Shown piece after piece: positions 12,317 to 22,740 of a DNA stretch of 64,000 nucleotides. The position numbers and the translations under genes were made by a program. The DNA lies in the NCBI GenBank assembly GCA_021186555.1, contig JAJKFL010000002.1, forward strand, positions 32,780,089 to 32,844,088. Reading direction: 5' to 3'. Positions within the stretch are counted from its first letter, which is position 1. The number at the start of each line of letters is the position of its first letter. This stretch comes from Reticulitermes speratus. Its lineage: Eukaryota > Arthropoda > Insecta > Blattodea > Rhinotermitidae. The notes under the pieces were generated by a model, which searched no databases, was not told the origin of the DNA, and saw only the letters and a list, made by a program, of their open reading frames with translations.

Positions 12317-12549
12317 TCAGAGAGTGAAGCCCTCAGCACAGTGCTCCACTCTGTTGTCAGGAGGTGGATACTTGCAGCAGCGTGACGATAGAACTCCGAA
12401 GGCTGCGAGGGTAAGCAAGAGTACTGAAATCCCACACACAGCTCCTCCTGCTACATCTGCTAGTGGCTCGCCAGGCTTGGGTTGTAGTGTCAAAATTGCG
12501 ATCAGACCAGCGCAGGTGAGCAAGCTGAACATGCTCAGTATGACGTAGC
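12317..12549 (-). CDS. spdo: Sanpodo-like protein, last coding exon
   Basis: Last coding exon, 233 nt. The acceptor reads TTGTTGCAG. The exon starts in phase 1, completing a Gly codon with the last base of the preceding exon. It encodes residues 348-424: third membrane segment about 349-369 (YVILSMFSLLTCAGLIAIL), a loop with LQPKPGEPLADV, a fourth segment about 382-402 (GGAVCGISVLLLTLAAFGVL) and a short polar tail ending HCAEGFTL before the stop. The tail carries a CC pair directly after the membrane (SSRCCKY), a plausible palmitoylation site. GC content is clearly above the flanking AT-rich DNA, as expected for coding sequence. An unrelated four-pass family (claudin- or tetraspanin-like) is possible, but the long N-terminal tail and the NPAY motif argue for Sanpodo. 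Confidence 0.85.
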
Positions 12550-13426
12550 CTGCAACAACCACACAAGACGTCAGTTATTACTAGCGTTGTTACTGCTACA
12601 CTGCTGCTGTTACGGCTGTTCGCGCGGAAGGAAACGCGTTCTGAAATGACAAAAGTAATTTGTACAGTACCAGGTTTGTGGAGCAGACTTCTTTTTGAGG
12701 AACTTTTCAAGAGAATCACTTTCATGGAGCTCGAAGATTTATTACCATCTCCATACGACCACCCATTGGTCCGTATATGCAGCCAGATTAATCCATTCCA
12801 AACCCCAATATCTCATTTCGTTGATAATAAAGTTGTTTCTATCCCTGCCATGAAGGCGTGTAGGGGGAATGCATTACTTTAAGATCTATTTTAATATTAT
12901 CTTCCCATCAACACCTAGTTCTCCAAAGTAGTTTTTTTCTTTCAGATTTCCCAAGAAAATATTTGTACAAGTTACTCGCATGCCCCACTCATCTTACTCT
13001 CTTTTATTTGATCGTTCTAGTAACATTTGTTGCAGACTGCACCTCAGCCCCTTCACTATGCAGTTTCTGTCCTTAGGTCTAACATTGTCAGCACCATCTT
13101 CTTATACACACCTTCAGTCCGTATTCTTCCATGTAGATAGTTCTAATTGAGAACTGTGTTTTTAACTTTGGTCCTGTGCGCATGGAAAATGGCACGCTGT
13201 TACAAATATAAAATACGTAACTTTGACAGATTACGAGTATTCTGAACATCATCAGTTGTGTTAGGCTTTCGTGGTTTCGTGTATGAATTTCAAAAGATTT
13301 CGATAAACCACACTGCAACTTTTACGAGAGTTTTGAGGACGGAATTTATTCCTTTTTCCTGTAACCGTGCCGCTGGACCCACAAAGAGAAATACCGGTGT
13401 TATTTCGTTGGGGGCGGTGTGGGAGT

Positions 13427-13442
13427 GGGGGGGGGGGGGGGG
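13427..13442 (+). repeat. G16 homopolymer in the sanpodo-like intron
   Basis: Sixteen uninterrupted G on the plus strand, which is C in the sense strand of the gene. Confidence 0.95.
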
Positions 13443-14066
13443 AGCAGAGTGTGCGGTTAGTGAATTCCTATGAGCGATGCACGACAAAGGTGGAAAACGC
13501 AAATTATTTCACCGTACGCCGGATCTGCTTTTCACAAAGAATTTTTCCCCAGCTGGTTACTTCAAAGTGTTGCCTTAGAACAAAGAGAACCAGACCAAGA
13601 GATTGTTGATTCTGTGTTGTGCCAGAGATCAAAGCTTGGAAATATTCTCGAAATGATGGTTCATATTTCACAAGAACCACAGATTTTTGTGAGATTATTT
13701 ATTTTATTTAACGCAAAGTGTAGCTGAGAGCATTGTGCTGAGTCCCAACTGCGGTACGGCGAACTGATAACGTAAGTCGTGGCAACAATGGATATAGAAA
13801 TCAACTTACAAAGGCAATACAATAAACCTGTGAAGTTTGCCACCCTTGTAAGTCGGCCACCTGTCAGAGTTGGCCACACTTTTACGGAACCGGCAAATTC
13901 CTATGATATTATACATGGTCATCACTTCGTAACTTGGCCACTTGTTTATCCTGAATCTTGGCCACAGCTATGCTTAATATATATATATAAGTTTAACTTC
14001 CCTTTGTTGGCCAACCTAAAGAGCTCTATAGTTTTGGTCAGGTGCACATCTAGAATTTTTCCTTGC

Positions 14067-14093
14067 GGGGGGGGGGGGGGGGGGGAGGGGGGG
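14067..14093 (+). repeat. G19-A-G7 tract in the sanpodo-like intron
   Basis: Nineteen G, one A and seven more G. Confidence 0.95.
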
Positions 14094-15631
14094 CTGACCG
14101 TGAGGCTATATATAATTTATATTTGATTTAAAAAATTATTTTATAAAAATCATGTTGTAAGTACAACATAACACTGCCTGCAACTGCATTTATATACATA
14201 CAAATATAACTACACGTTCCATGAATCAATCACATTGTCCTATCTTCTTGTTTCTTTTTATTTTATTAACTTGTTTTTCAAAATTCCAATGTACTAGTCA
14301 TCAGCCGACTTCAGTGGCTGATTTCGGCTGAAGCGTAAATCACGTAAAACGTTTGATATCACAGTATCTAAAAAATATGTTTTTTAAATTTCGGTTATGG
14401 GGGATTTGGGGGGCTGCAACTCGGCAGCTTCCCTTTGGGTGCGCCCCTGGGTTTTGTAACATATTGTACATGGGCCGATATCCTCATTCACTAGCAGAAC
14501 GACTTACATCCTTTCGCCAGAAGTATGGACAATACTTTGGAATTTTCTAGTGGCAAGTCGTTACTGTATTTGAACTCCATATTCATTGACAGGTTCATGT
14601 ACCTGTTTTCCACATCAACTACCTGTCTCTGAACTCTGAACTGTACATTTGCGCAAATGATATTCCACAATTCAATTTTCATACCGTCAAATATTTTCGA
14701 TGAGGTGACCATTTGTATAAGTTGGGCGGCTTTGAATGGAACCGAAAGTGGCCAACATAGACGGGTTTCAATCTATGACAGGAGAGAAAATAGACATCTA
14801 CAAACTAAAATACTTTCAGACAAATTCAACGGGCGCCGGGACAGAATTATTTTTAAGGTTTTCTGGAGTGTGTTGCCGTGTTGTTTGGTACATAGTTTTT
14901 TCCTTAACGTTGGCAACAATCTGCTAAACTTAGAACACACGACGTCACTTTAGAGAGGAACATAATCTGAATAAACACGGTCGTGAGACCCTCAAATCTC
15001 AATAGATATTTCTTTTCTCAACTCTCTGAACTGTGCTATATGGCTACTGGTATCTATATGAAAAGCTATTTAAAGATTTAGTTGTCTTCATCATTGCAGC
15101 AGAAGGAACATGCTACCGGATTACGGGCCCATGTTGCACTTTTGGACGATATTTTTGTAATGTAATTTGGTAATATTTGAAAAATATTAGCTCTGTTCTC
15201 ACAAAGGATCGTAATGTCTTTCAATCTGAAATTTCACTTTTATTAATTAATTATGTTTATAATATTATGGGGTAGAAGTAAGCTTCTGGTTTTTATAAAA
15301 GGTGCGGAATTCTTAAATGTTTGAGAGACTTCTGTGTTTCCAAGAAGGACTCTGTGCCGCATTGTTACTGGATACGGATGAAAGTTTATAAGAAATTAAC
15401 GAAAACCGACCTATTAATTGTTTCAGACACACAACACACACACATACACACACAGAGAAACACAATAAACTTAACTTTCTTTCAGAAACAAGAACAGGAA
15501 TAGTAAATGTTCAGGAGAGTCTCAAAGTACAACAAATAGATTGGACACATATCTGAGAAATGAGTTCCTTATTGATCCATACTCTTACCGTGGGCATTAG
15601 GTCCTGTTGTTTACTGAAAATATTCACTCAC

Positions 15632-15752
15632 CGGACACGTAATTTCTGTTCGGTAACCATTGCCATCTCCTGGACCTGAACCCCAGACAACCCAGTAGAA
15701 TTGATCCAAACCCGGACAGCACTCCGAAGTCGAGGTAGTAACGTCTGCCACA
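15632..15752 (-). CDS. spdo: Sanpodo-like protein, second coding exon (121 nt)
   Basis: Short internal exon found by extending the reading frame between the two larger exons. Its acceptor reads CCTAACAG and its donor GTGAGT, both standard. It is 121 nt long, enters in phase 0 and leaves in phase 1. It encodes residues 308-347, beginning CGRRYYLDFGVLSGFGSILL, with the second membrane segment at about 312-332 followed by a basic loop (RSRRW) and the start of the third segment. Without it the first and last exons do not share a frame; with it the coding total is 1275 nt, exactly 425 codons with the stop. That arithmetic, plus hydrophobic content matching a four-pass protein, is strong support. 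The intron before it is 934 bp and the one after it 3082 bp. Confidence 0.85.
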
Positions 15753-15857
15753 CTGTTAGGCAATAAATGAAGTACATTTATATGCACGAATGTGTGCTGA
15801 ATACGAGATAATACATCTCAGGTCAAAATAAGTAATACTTTAAAAAGTAAAATCAGT

Positions 15858-15882
15858 AAATAATAATAATAATAATAATAAC
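15858..15882. repeat. (TAA)n microsatellite
   Basis: About eight TAA units in intron 1 of the sanpodo-like gene. This could be the tail of a lost LINE insertion. Confidence 0.9.
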
Positions 15883-16479
15883 CGTCTTCATCATAACACG
15901 AAACACTTATTACTGCTATCTGAAGTCATTTATAAGCTTTGTCGTCTGTTTGAGGAAATATGGATTTGAAATGTATTCGTTTATGTGAAATCTGAGGTTC
16001 TTACGGCAGTGAGTATGAAAATTACTGTTCTGAGATTTGGCACCTTGTACTCTGTTAGAAATTTACCGACGTTTCGGAGGAACATTTGCAAATTTGTACA
16101 ATGGTACACAGCGTCACGGCCCACAGCAGAATGTTCCTTTTAATTTACATTAATGGTTTATTCGGCTTGTGACATTAAACATATTCCCTATATAATTAAG
16201 CGATTATCACCGTAAGAAATTTGTTTTTCATAGGTACGAAGCCCAGTAAACAAGTATCTACGTATAACGGTAGAGTGCAAATGGCTGAATTGTCAAGATC
16301 ACATTTGTCATGTAATAAATTTTGTACTAACGCCTTAATGGGGAGAGATTACTTTGAGGTAAGATATATTTAGGCCTAATTAAATATCATTGCATTCAGG
16401 AGAGTTATTAACAATTCTCTATAGGCTACACGAAACACCTAAACCACTGAACAAAATCTGAGTTTAAAAAAGACAAGTT

Positions 16480-16640
16480 TGTCTGGGGAGGGAATTTGGA
16501 ATTTGGCTATTAAGGCACAGCGTACACTTGAGAGACCTAGGCACAGATGGGCGTGCAATATTATAATGTGTCTTCAAGGAATAGTATGTGAGGACGAGGA
16601 CTGGATTCACGGTGACGAGCTTTTGGGCTCTCTAGAAGGC
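16480..16640 (+). mobile_element. LINE fragment (RT C-terminus) inside the sanpodo-like intron
   Basis: The plus strand encodes GIWNLAIKAQRTLERPRHRW, then ACNIIMCLQG and CEDEDWIH, matching the GRPRRRW-DNIKMDL-DWI block of the LINE family also seen at 3315, 20390, 48975 and 62440. It lies antisense to the gene and begins less than 50 bp into the intron. Confidence 0.55.
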
Positions 16641-16686
16641 GGTGAATATCCTGACTATCTGAGAAACTACAAGCTTCTAGTTCTAC

Positions 16687-17607
16687 CTGGGACATCATGT
16701 AGAGACAGAGGACGATAGAGACAGCGCCACAAAGAAGCAGCGTGCCTCCAGCTGTTGCTATTGTGCATGTCGGTGGCGTCTGGTAAGGCGTCGGTGTGTG
16801 AATCCACGACGCTTTCAATCCAGGCGACGCGTCTGTTCCTGCCGGGGATTTCCTGCACACCACACCGGTGGCCAAGAACGGCTCCTGCTTATGGGAGACC
16901 AAAGGAAGTGCCGAGACAGTGGAAGTGTTGGCACATGTGTACATTGGCGGTATGGCTGCGGTGCTGCGATGGGGCGGAGTTGACTTCTGGAGCGGCAGCA
17001 CGTAATTCGCATTACGGACTGATGCTTTGGTAGGTGATGTTGGCAATATTGCCTTTCTTGGAGTGGAGACTGGGGATACTGTCGATGATTTCTGTCCGCA
17101 TACTTGCTGTCGTCTTGGAGAAAGAGTCATCGCACGTTGTGGGGACCTTGTGGCAACTGCTTGACATTTCCTTGGTGTTGATGCGACAATAACGGAACTA
17201 TTTTTCGTTGGGGTTCTGGGTGATGTGATTACTCTTTCATTTCGATGACCTCTTCCAGGAGAATCCATCGCTCTTCCACTTGGATGATTTCTTTTCGGTG
17301 ACATTGACAATGTTGTTGTTCTTAGCGGCGTGTTGTCGGCTCTGGTTTCACTTACTCTCAGCGTCGTAGTGGCTCCAATAGGCGGTTCTCTTATCATCTG
17401 CCTTGCCTGTTGTCTAACAACGGTAGTTGAGTGTTGCATTTCCTCATCTTCTTCGTAACAGTAGTTGTCTATTGCAGTGGTTGCTATGTACGTCACCTTC
17501 CCATAGTTCATCACGCCTGGCGAAACCTCTCTCATTAGTTGATTGTAATCGTGCTGACTGCAGTAAGCAGGATTGTTATAACCACTAGATGTTCTTTGCG
17601 AAGCCAT
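16687..17607 (-). CDS. spdo: Sanpodo-like four-pass membrane protein, first coding exon
   Basis: First coding exon, 307 codons, of a 424-residue protein. The start ATG sits in an AAAATGG context. Residues 10-15 read YNNPAY, an NPxY/F-type motif. In Drosophila Sanpodo an N-terminal NPAF motif binds the PTB domain of Numb, which is the main reason for the name. Residues about 95-205 are basic and full of Ser/Thr-Pro sites (SPKR, TSPRTPTK, STPRK, LSPRR), with no folded domain visible, so this looks like a disordered cytoplasmic tail open to phosphorylation. Residues about 283-305 form the first membrane segment (GGTLLLCGAVSIVLCLYMM). The exon ends ATG TCC CAG followed by GTAGAA, a good donor in phase 0. 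Reading on past it gives only 41 unconserved residues, so the donor is preferred. Sanpodo promotes Notch signalling and trafficking in asymmetrically dividing cells. The membrane layout and motif are seen; orthology is inferred. Confidence 0.8.
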
Positions 17608-18779
17608 TTTAGTTATATTTTATACTTTATGGGCAAGATTATGACTTGGTTCTTTCTTATTATAATTATACTGACTTCAGTGAATTTCTGTAATCAGCCA
17701 TTTGTAAACGAGTGTAAAAATTTAGGAAATTTGGAAAATTTGAAAAGTAACTAAACCAATTGACTGACGTTTAAAAAATATCCGTATGTCCACAATATTC
17801 ATGCATTTGCACACACCATAAAATAGGTTTCAGTAGCATTGGTTAGTATTGTATTAAAATTGTTTTTCAGCAATTTGCAGGAATGTGTCACTTTATACTT
17901 AATGTGGTGAAATTGTTGGCACTACTGAGAACTGAAAAAAATAGTATCCTTTATGTAGGCCTACACAGATAATAGCTTTCTCTTCCGTATGTATTTCAAT
18001 TATACAGTTCAACAGGAAAGCCAACACAATTCACTTGTTACCTGTTTGGACGTTTAATCAAGCCACGTCACTCCACACACACATTACTGTCTGCACTCCT
18101 TCATCCAATACATGTTAAATTAAAAACAGTTTTCACCAAGCGCATGAACTTCTCATGAACATTAGATTTTTAATTATTGAATTAAACTTGATTAAATGTT
18201 ACGATATATGCAGAAATAATTTAAAATTTCTCGGCTATTATTATTGAAACAGGTAAATGTCAGTTACATTAATTCACCAGTTCTTTCATTCTACACTTCT
18301 CATCACATAAAATGGCTTGTATTAATATCCTTACTCACATACAAGTCACAAACACATCCTCTCAAATAAAAGCGCATGATTTATTCGTGTTGCACTGAAC
18401 CACGACCAGCCGAAACGTTGCTTATATATATAGAACTTCGTGTCACTAAGAACAGTTGTTGGATAATCGGTACTAACTCCTTAAACAGGCAGAAAGATCA
18501 TTGTTATAATAAAAAATAAACTAATTATTAGAACAATTTATATTCTGTTGTTATTTCCAAACACGTTGTAAACTCCAGCAGAGTTGTGTGTCAGAATGTC
18601 GCCAGAATAACGTTGCTCGGCTTGCAGAATCCAGTTTTTTACATATAACATTTGTGTACAACAAGATCTGCGATTGTGGCGCTGTCTGCAGGGACACAAT
18701 GCACCTCCCCTTCGGTGAAAGAGTCACAATCGTCACTGAGTCCGTAATTTGCGCAGCTCTACCAGAAACTGGACCGGTG
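17608..18779. other. 5' flank of the sanpodo-like gene
   Basis: About 1.2 kb of mostly AT-rich DNA directly upstream of the start codon. It should hold the 5' UTR and possibly a 5' intron. Nothing else is recognisable apart from a slightly GC-richer block at 18580-18780 that could be a 5' UTR exon. Confidence 0.3.
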
Positions 18780-18823
18780 CACAACTAACATACGCTGGTC
18801 CTGTGTTATGCTGGCTTTTAAAT
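18780..18823 (-). promoter_or_regulatory. Possible core promoter upstream of the sanpodo-like gene
   Basis: On the minus strand a TTTAAAAG box (18822-18815) is followed about 30 nt downstream by TTAGTTG (around 18789-18783), a spacing that suits a TATA box and an initiator. It lies about 1.2 kb upstream of the start codon, so a 5' UTR intron would probably be needed. No splice pair joining it to the first coding exon could be fixed. Weak evidence. Confidence 0.2.
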
Positions 18824-19491
18824 TGAGGAGGGGTAAATATGGCGGTGGTTTGTATTGTTAGTCATGTGGGTTGGGGGACAGAGGGGTTTAAAGGTCCCCT
18901 AACTGTTGAATATTTGTGAAGGGTGAGTGTGTATGAAACATATGGAGCAAGGGATGTGAGAGGGGGCTTGCAGAATCTACTTTAGATTCCCCACATCGAC
19001 AGCTAACACGTGCTACAGGCCTGTCATATCTGAGTTTGATGCAGCCGTTTGTAAGCCAGCCGTTACCATGACTCGTGCCCGCAGAAATACTGTCCTTTAC
19101 AAAAACATCAGTTGTTAGGCGACTGGAAAATACACAGATTGTCCTATAATGCTGGATATTATAAATTTCTCTTCGATGATCAATGCCGTTTTATGGGATA
19201 CAACACCATGCAACCTGATACATAAGTATCAACGTTCTGGGGGAGCGTCATGTCTCTATCTCTGTGTTTATAATTAATTGTACATAAGTGAAAGGATAAT
19301 ATTAAAAATGGATTTAAAGAAACCGGATGAAAGAGTGTCGATTGGATTCACGTGTCTCAAGATGGCTGTCGTAAACACAGTGAAATTCCGATACCGTGAA
19401 ATGTGGGAAAGATCCAGACTAGCTGGGTGACTACTAAATTCTCAAGGCCTATTCTCCTTTTGACTTAGTAACACTGTTTATTTTCTCCTTG
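18824..19491. other. No gene seen
   Basis: Intergenic sequence with a G-rich patch (18830-18975), possibly upstream regulatory DNA of the sanpodo-like gene. No recognisable repeat. Confidence 0.3.
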
Positions 19492-19760
19492 ACGTAATCT
19501 TCTTTCGTTGGATCTTGTCCATCGTTTAATTCTTTAATGAAACACGACGTTTCGGAAGCCGACACTGCTTCCTTCTTCATGCGGGAAAGCACCTAATCCG
19601 GTGGACCCCTTAGATTGAGCTATTCAGTCACTCAATCTATGGGGTTCACCATATTATGTGCTTTCATTGCCTGAAGAGGGAAGCAGTGCCGGCTTCCGAA
19701 ACGTCGTGCTTCATTAAAAAAAATAGGCGATGGACGAAGTCCAAAAAAAAAAAGATTATT
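19492..19760. mobile_element. Foldback element with hammerhead-like motifs in both arms
   Basis: Two arms of about 120 bp (19492-19620 and 19631-19760) are inverted copies around a loop of about 10 bp. Each arm carries GAAGGAAGCAGTG or GAGGGAAGCAGTG followed by CGGCTTCCGAAACGTCGTG, a hammerhead-type layout with a 6-bp stem II. The arms end in T-rich/A-rich runs (AGTCCAAAAAAA at right). A related element lies at 22005-22435. Confidence 0.7.
19670..19709 (+). ncRNA. Hammerhead-like motif, probably inactive
   Basis: CCTGAAGA core box, stem II GGAAGC/GCTTCC with a short loop, then GAAAC and a short stem III. The base after stem III gives GUG rather than a cleavable GUH triplet, so self-cleavage is doubtful. 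A mirror copy in the left arm (19541-19581, minus) has a weaker first box. Confidence 0.45.
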
Positions 19761-20389
19761 TCAGTGAGACATACGCCATCGTCAGAGCCTTATAGAGTGG
19801 AACTGTGTGTTGTGTGAACCATTCCTACGTCTTGACGCCATAACCCGTTACGTCACAGTTCGCTATCCTGTGACGTAAAGAGTAAGCAGATGATCTGACG
19901 AGACGCAACACTAAGCTAGCAGCAGCTAAATGTCCAGCACCGCTCACTGGATACGATCCTGGGCCAGTTTGGTCCTCGCAACCTAACTCCACAAGATTCA
20001 TCTTAATATCATTCCATCCCTTTCATTGCCTTCCAAATGGACAATTTTCAACACGTCTCCCAGTCAAAATCCTCTATTTATTCCTAGTATCCCCTCCCTT
20101 TGTCACGAAATACGAGCCAACTCTGCCATCCGTCGCTCATCGAATCACTAAATTTGTCTTTATGTAATGTCCTGCATTGCTCGTGTACCTAACTCATTAG
20201 CAAATGCTTGCTGCATTTGAATTAGCATCTTCTGGCTATCCGGTTGCTATGTAAGAACTTCAAAGTAAGTACATGCAGAACTACAGTTTTGCCTGTTGTT
20301 TCCTGTGGGTGTTAAACTTGCTGTCTCACATCAAAAGGACATAAGCTAAAGGTGTTCGAGAGTGGCGTGCTGAGAGAGAAACTTGGGTC
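19761..20389. other. Hammerhead relic at the left edge; otherwise no gene seen
   Basis: At 19765-19795 the minus strand reads CTCTGACGATGGCG, then CACTGAAAT, a decayed hammerhead-type core that stem II no longer closes well. The remainder has short unconserved frames only. Confidence 0.3.
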
Positions 20390-20810
20390 TAAGAGGGAGC
20401 AAGTGACAGGAGGCTGAAGAAAACCGCGCAATGAAGAGGCTCGTGACTAACACTCCTCAAACAAGTAGGCCTTAAAGTGATCAAATCAAGGAAAATGAAA
20501 TGGGGAGGGGGGGGTGTGGTACTTATGGAGGATAAGAGAAATGATTACAGAATTTTGGTGTGAAAACCTGAATGAAAGAGAAAACTTGAAGATGTGGGCG
20601 TAGATGTGAGGATAATAATGAAAAGGATCTTAAAGGAACAGAACTGTAGTGCCTCGACTGGATTGGTCTGGCTCAGGATAGAGATAAATGGTAGGCTTTT
20701 GTGAGCACAGTAATGAACCCTTTAGTTTTATAAAATGCCGGGAATGTCGTACGAAACTAAGAAAGTATTAACTTCCCAAAAAGAACTCTGCTGCATGGGC
20801 AGAGAAGTGG
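20390..20810 (+). mobile_element. LINE fragment (RT C-terminal region), decayed
   Basis: Across broken plus-strand frames the sequence follows the family signature: NDYRILV, then KPE, VRIIMKRILKEQ, TGLVWLRIEI and QKELCCMG. This matches LVGKPEG, DNIKMDL, DWIGLAQDRDRW and the RTLLHG end of intact relatives. It carries several stops and frame changes; it is the longest copy of this family in the window. Confidence 0.65.
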
Positions 20811-20884
20811 AGGGATATGACTTGTACTTGTATAAATCACGAAGTCTCTTGTTGTTTAAGGTCCTAAACTCTTCACTCACTTAA

Positions 20885-21085
20885 ACCTTCTTAGATCCAA
20901 TTGGTTTGGAATCCGCAGTGAGCCAGAAGGAGAGGAAGACCGAAGCAAACCTGGAAAAGGATCTTTTGGAGGAAGCAGGAAAATGCAACACAACATGGAG
21001 CGAGGTTAAGAGGTTGGCGGGCAACAGTCAGATGGAGATGCTTCACAAAAGCCCTATGTTCCTAATGGAACCTAGGTCCAAATAT
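20885..21085 (+). mobile_element. LINE 3' end, second family, decayed
   Basis: The peptide EEAGKCNTTWSEVKRLAGN, with nearby frames reading VRWRC and EALC-like ends, resembles the C-terminus of RTE-like LINE ORFs (GRPKTTWRRTVEEE, LTWNEIQRLAQDR, WR, VEALC). Frame changes are present. No microsatellite tail is obvious. Confidence 0.5.
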
Positions 21086-21752
21086 ATTCTTGAACCCTTT
21101 GTTTTCAGATACTTGTCACTTAAGTTCTTTATGCAGTGTTCTTGTATAACCTACATTTCACTAATTCAATTTAAAAAAAAAATCTACATTTCACTGTTAA
21201 AAGAATGGATCCATGTTTTCTCGAAAGTGTATAGGAATGGACGCTGAGGTCTGGCTCGTGCCAACGATGTTCCAGGTGAGAGGTACTGGAAAGGGGCGTT
21301 GTCAACTGTGCACCCCACTCCTTCCCTTCCCGCATGTGGATGCTGTTATATAGAGCAAAGTCGGTTGAAAAACGAGTGAAGCCTTGGGGAGATGTAAAAC
21401 CAGCGAATGACTCCCTCCATCCCTCTGTTCCAGCGTGCCGTACTGCTGCTGCTAGTCACTGGGAACATTGATTGGCCTTCGCTTGCCTTAAGAAGCCGGG
21501 CTAACTGTGACAAAACAATTATGCACATGGCTCTCTTCCTGTACAGTTCTAGTGGTTCCGTGCTTTGTTTGGGTCACGTGGTACTGTGCTCTAATAAACT
21601 GTACAGATACGGTTCTCTTGTGGGTTCACTTCGGACCATATCCAGTGGCCAAGTCCAGGTGCAAATAACCAACGGCCTCTCCTCGTTCTCTAATTACACT
21701 ACATGGCACAGTAATGACTCGCCTTATTTATTCAACTCTATAGCATTCTAAA

Positions 21753-21970
21753 GCCGATCCCAGTGGTCGCGCGGTCTAACGCTTGGGACTGCGGCCGCTC
21801 GATTCCTGGGATTGCGGGTTCAAATCCCGCCGGGGGGCATGGATGTTTGTCTCTTGTCAGTGTTGTGTGTTGTCAGGTAGAGGTCTCTACGTCGGGCTGA
21901 TCACTCATCCAGAGGAGTCCTATCGACTGTGTATGTGCCACTAGGGCCTGTTGCGCTATGGAAAAAAATA
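21753..21970 (+). mobile_element. tRNA-derived SINE family 1
   Basis: Head GCCGATCCCAGTGGTCGCGC with the A box, B box GGGTTCAAATCCCG, then the standard body (GTCAGGTAGAGGTCTCT) up to TGCCACTAGGGCC and a short A-rich end near 21965. Confidence 0.85.
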
Positions 21971-22004
21971 GCGTTTTGAGGATGGTCTTCTTTCTTTTAA
22001 CGTT

Positions 22005-22435
22005 TTATATCGTCCAATTTTTAATGAAGCATTATGTTTCGGAAGCCGGCGCTGCTTCCTTCTTCAGGTAAAGGAAAGAATCTAATCTGGTGGTCTTCTT
22101 AGAAATAGCTACACTCATTCGCTGGTCACCACACGTCAGTAAATTTGTTAAGATGTTCACCTGAGACCAGATCTTATTCATGGGTAGTAAGAGGCAAAAG
22201 GCTATTAAAAATTATAAATTAACTAGAAGACAGAAATAAAAGCTGAATCAACCACAAATTAAATCCATAAAAAGGACAATGACCTCAGCCTGAGCAGACC
22301 ACAGACACAACACAAAAACCAGAATACACATATTTAAGACGAAATCAGAGCCGGCTTCCGACACCACGTAGTACTTCATTAAAAAAGAATCAGATGATTG
22401 ACAAAGTCCAAAGAGAGAAAATTACTTCTGTTCGC
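22005..22435. mobile_element. Hammerhead foldback, larger relative of the 19492 element
   Basis: The left arm (about 22005-22085) and right arm (about 22330-22430) share GGAAGCCGG and GAGCCGGCTTCCGA words, TTTTTAATGAAGC/ACTTCATTAAAAAA and GTCCAA ends in inverted order. Between them lie about 240 bp of AT-rich DNA with an AAC/ACA-rich right part. Confidence 0.55.
22031..22069 (-). ncRNA. Hammerhead-like motif
   Basis: On the minus strand CCTGAAGAAGGAAGCAG is followed by GCGCCGGCTTCCGAAACAT: first box, stem II GGAAGC/GCTTCC and second box. Stem III is weak (ACATAATG), so activity is unlikely. Confidence 0.4.
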
Positions 22436-22486
22436 CTTAATTATGTTTATTAGGTTATAACTGAAACTGTTTTTTATGTCATGTGA

Positions 22487-22740
22487 TGAGTCGGGTAGCG
22501 CAGTCAGTATAGTGCTTCGGCTATGAGGGCGACAGAAACAATGGGGTTCGAATCTCGGCAGGGACAAAAATTTTACTTTTCTCCACAATATCCAGACCCA
22601 CTCTGGTGCCCACCCACTCACGCTACTATTCTGTGATTACCGGGAGCTTTTCCTCCATGGTAAAGCAGCTTACCACTCGTCTTTCTCTAGTACCGATGTT
22701 AAGAATGCGTGACCCAATATTTTGACTGCCTCGTATGCCT
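22487..22740 (+). mobile_element. tRNA-derived SINE family 3, diverged
   Basis: The head GGGTAGCGCAGTCAGTATAG (A box) and GGGGTTCGAATCTCGG (B box) are well kept. The body follows family 3 (CTCCACAATATCCAGACCC, GTAAAGCAGCTTACCACTCG, CGATGTTAAGAATGCG). The central region differs from the 36350 and 41321 copies. Confidence 0.65.

Larger units (their letters stand above)
12550..15631 (-). other. spdo: Intron 2 of the sanpodo-like gene (3082 bp)
   Basis: Bounded by GTGAGT and TTGTTGCAG. It holds two long G tracts on the plus strand (13427-13442, and 14067-14093 with one interrupting A), a loose cluster of GGCCAC words at 13855-13965, and a small hairpin around 14300-14335. Otherwise it is AT-rich with no recognisable gene or full transposon copy. 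Confidence 0.7.
15753..16686 (-). other. spdo: Intron 1 of the sanpodo-like gene (934 bp)
   Basis: Bounded by GTAGAA and CCTAACAG. It holds a (TAA)n run at 15858-15882, a decayed hammerhead-type 3' half around 16050-16085 (GAAACGTCGGTA on the minus strand), and a LINE fragment at about 16480-16640 on the opposite strand, close to the donor. Confidence 0.7.

Noticed and set aside
14300-14335. CATCAGCCGACTTCAGTGGC hairpin in the sanpodo-like intron
   Set aside because: Contains CTGATGA on the minus strand but no GAAAC at the right distance; kept only as a small hairpin.
16561-16686. Continuation of the first sanpodo-like exon for 41 more codons to a stop
   Set aside because: A strong donor follows the CAG at 16687, the extra residues are polar and unconserved, and stopping there would leave a protein with a single membrane segment.
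18395-18430. CTGAACCACGACCAGCCGAAACGTTG as a hammerhead
   Set aside because: It has the GAAAC box, but the first box is broken and no stem II or stem I can be drawn.
18551-18784. 77-codon minus-strand frame upstream of the sanpodo-like gene
   Set aside because: No ATG start and no resemblance; more likely 5' UTR or promoter sequence.
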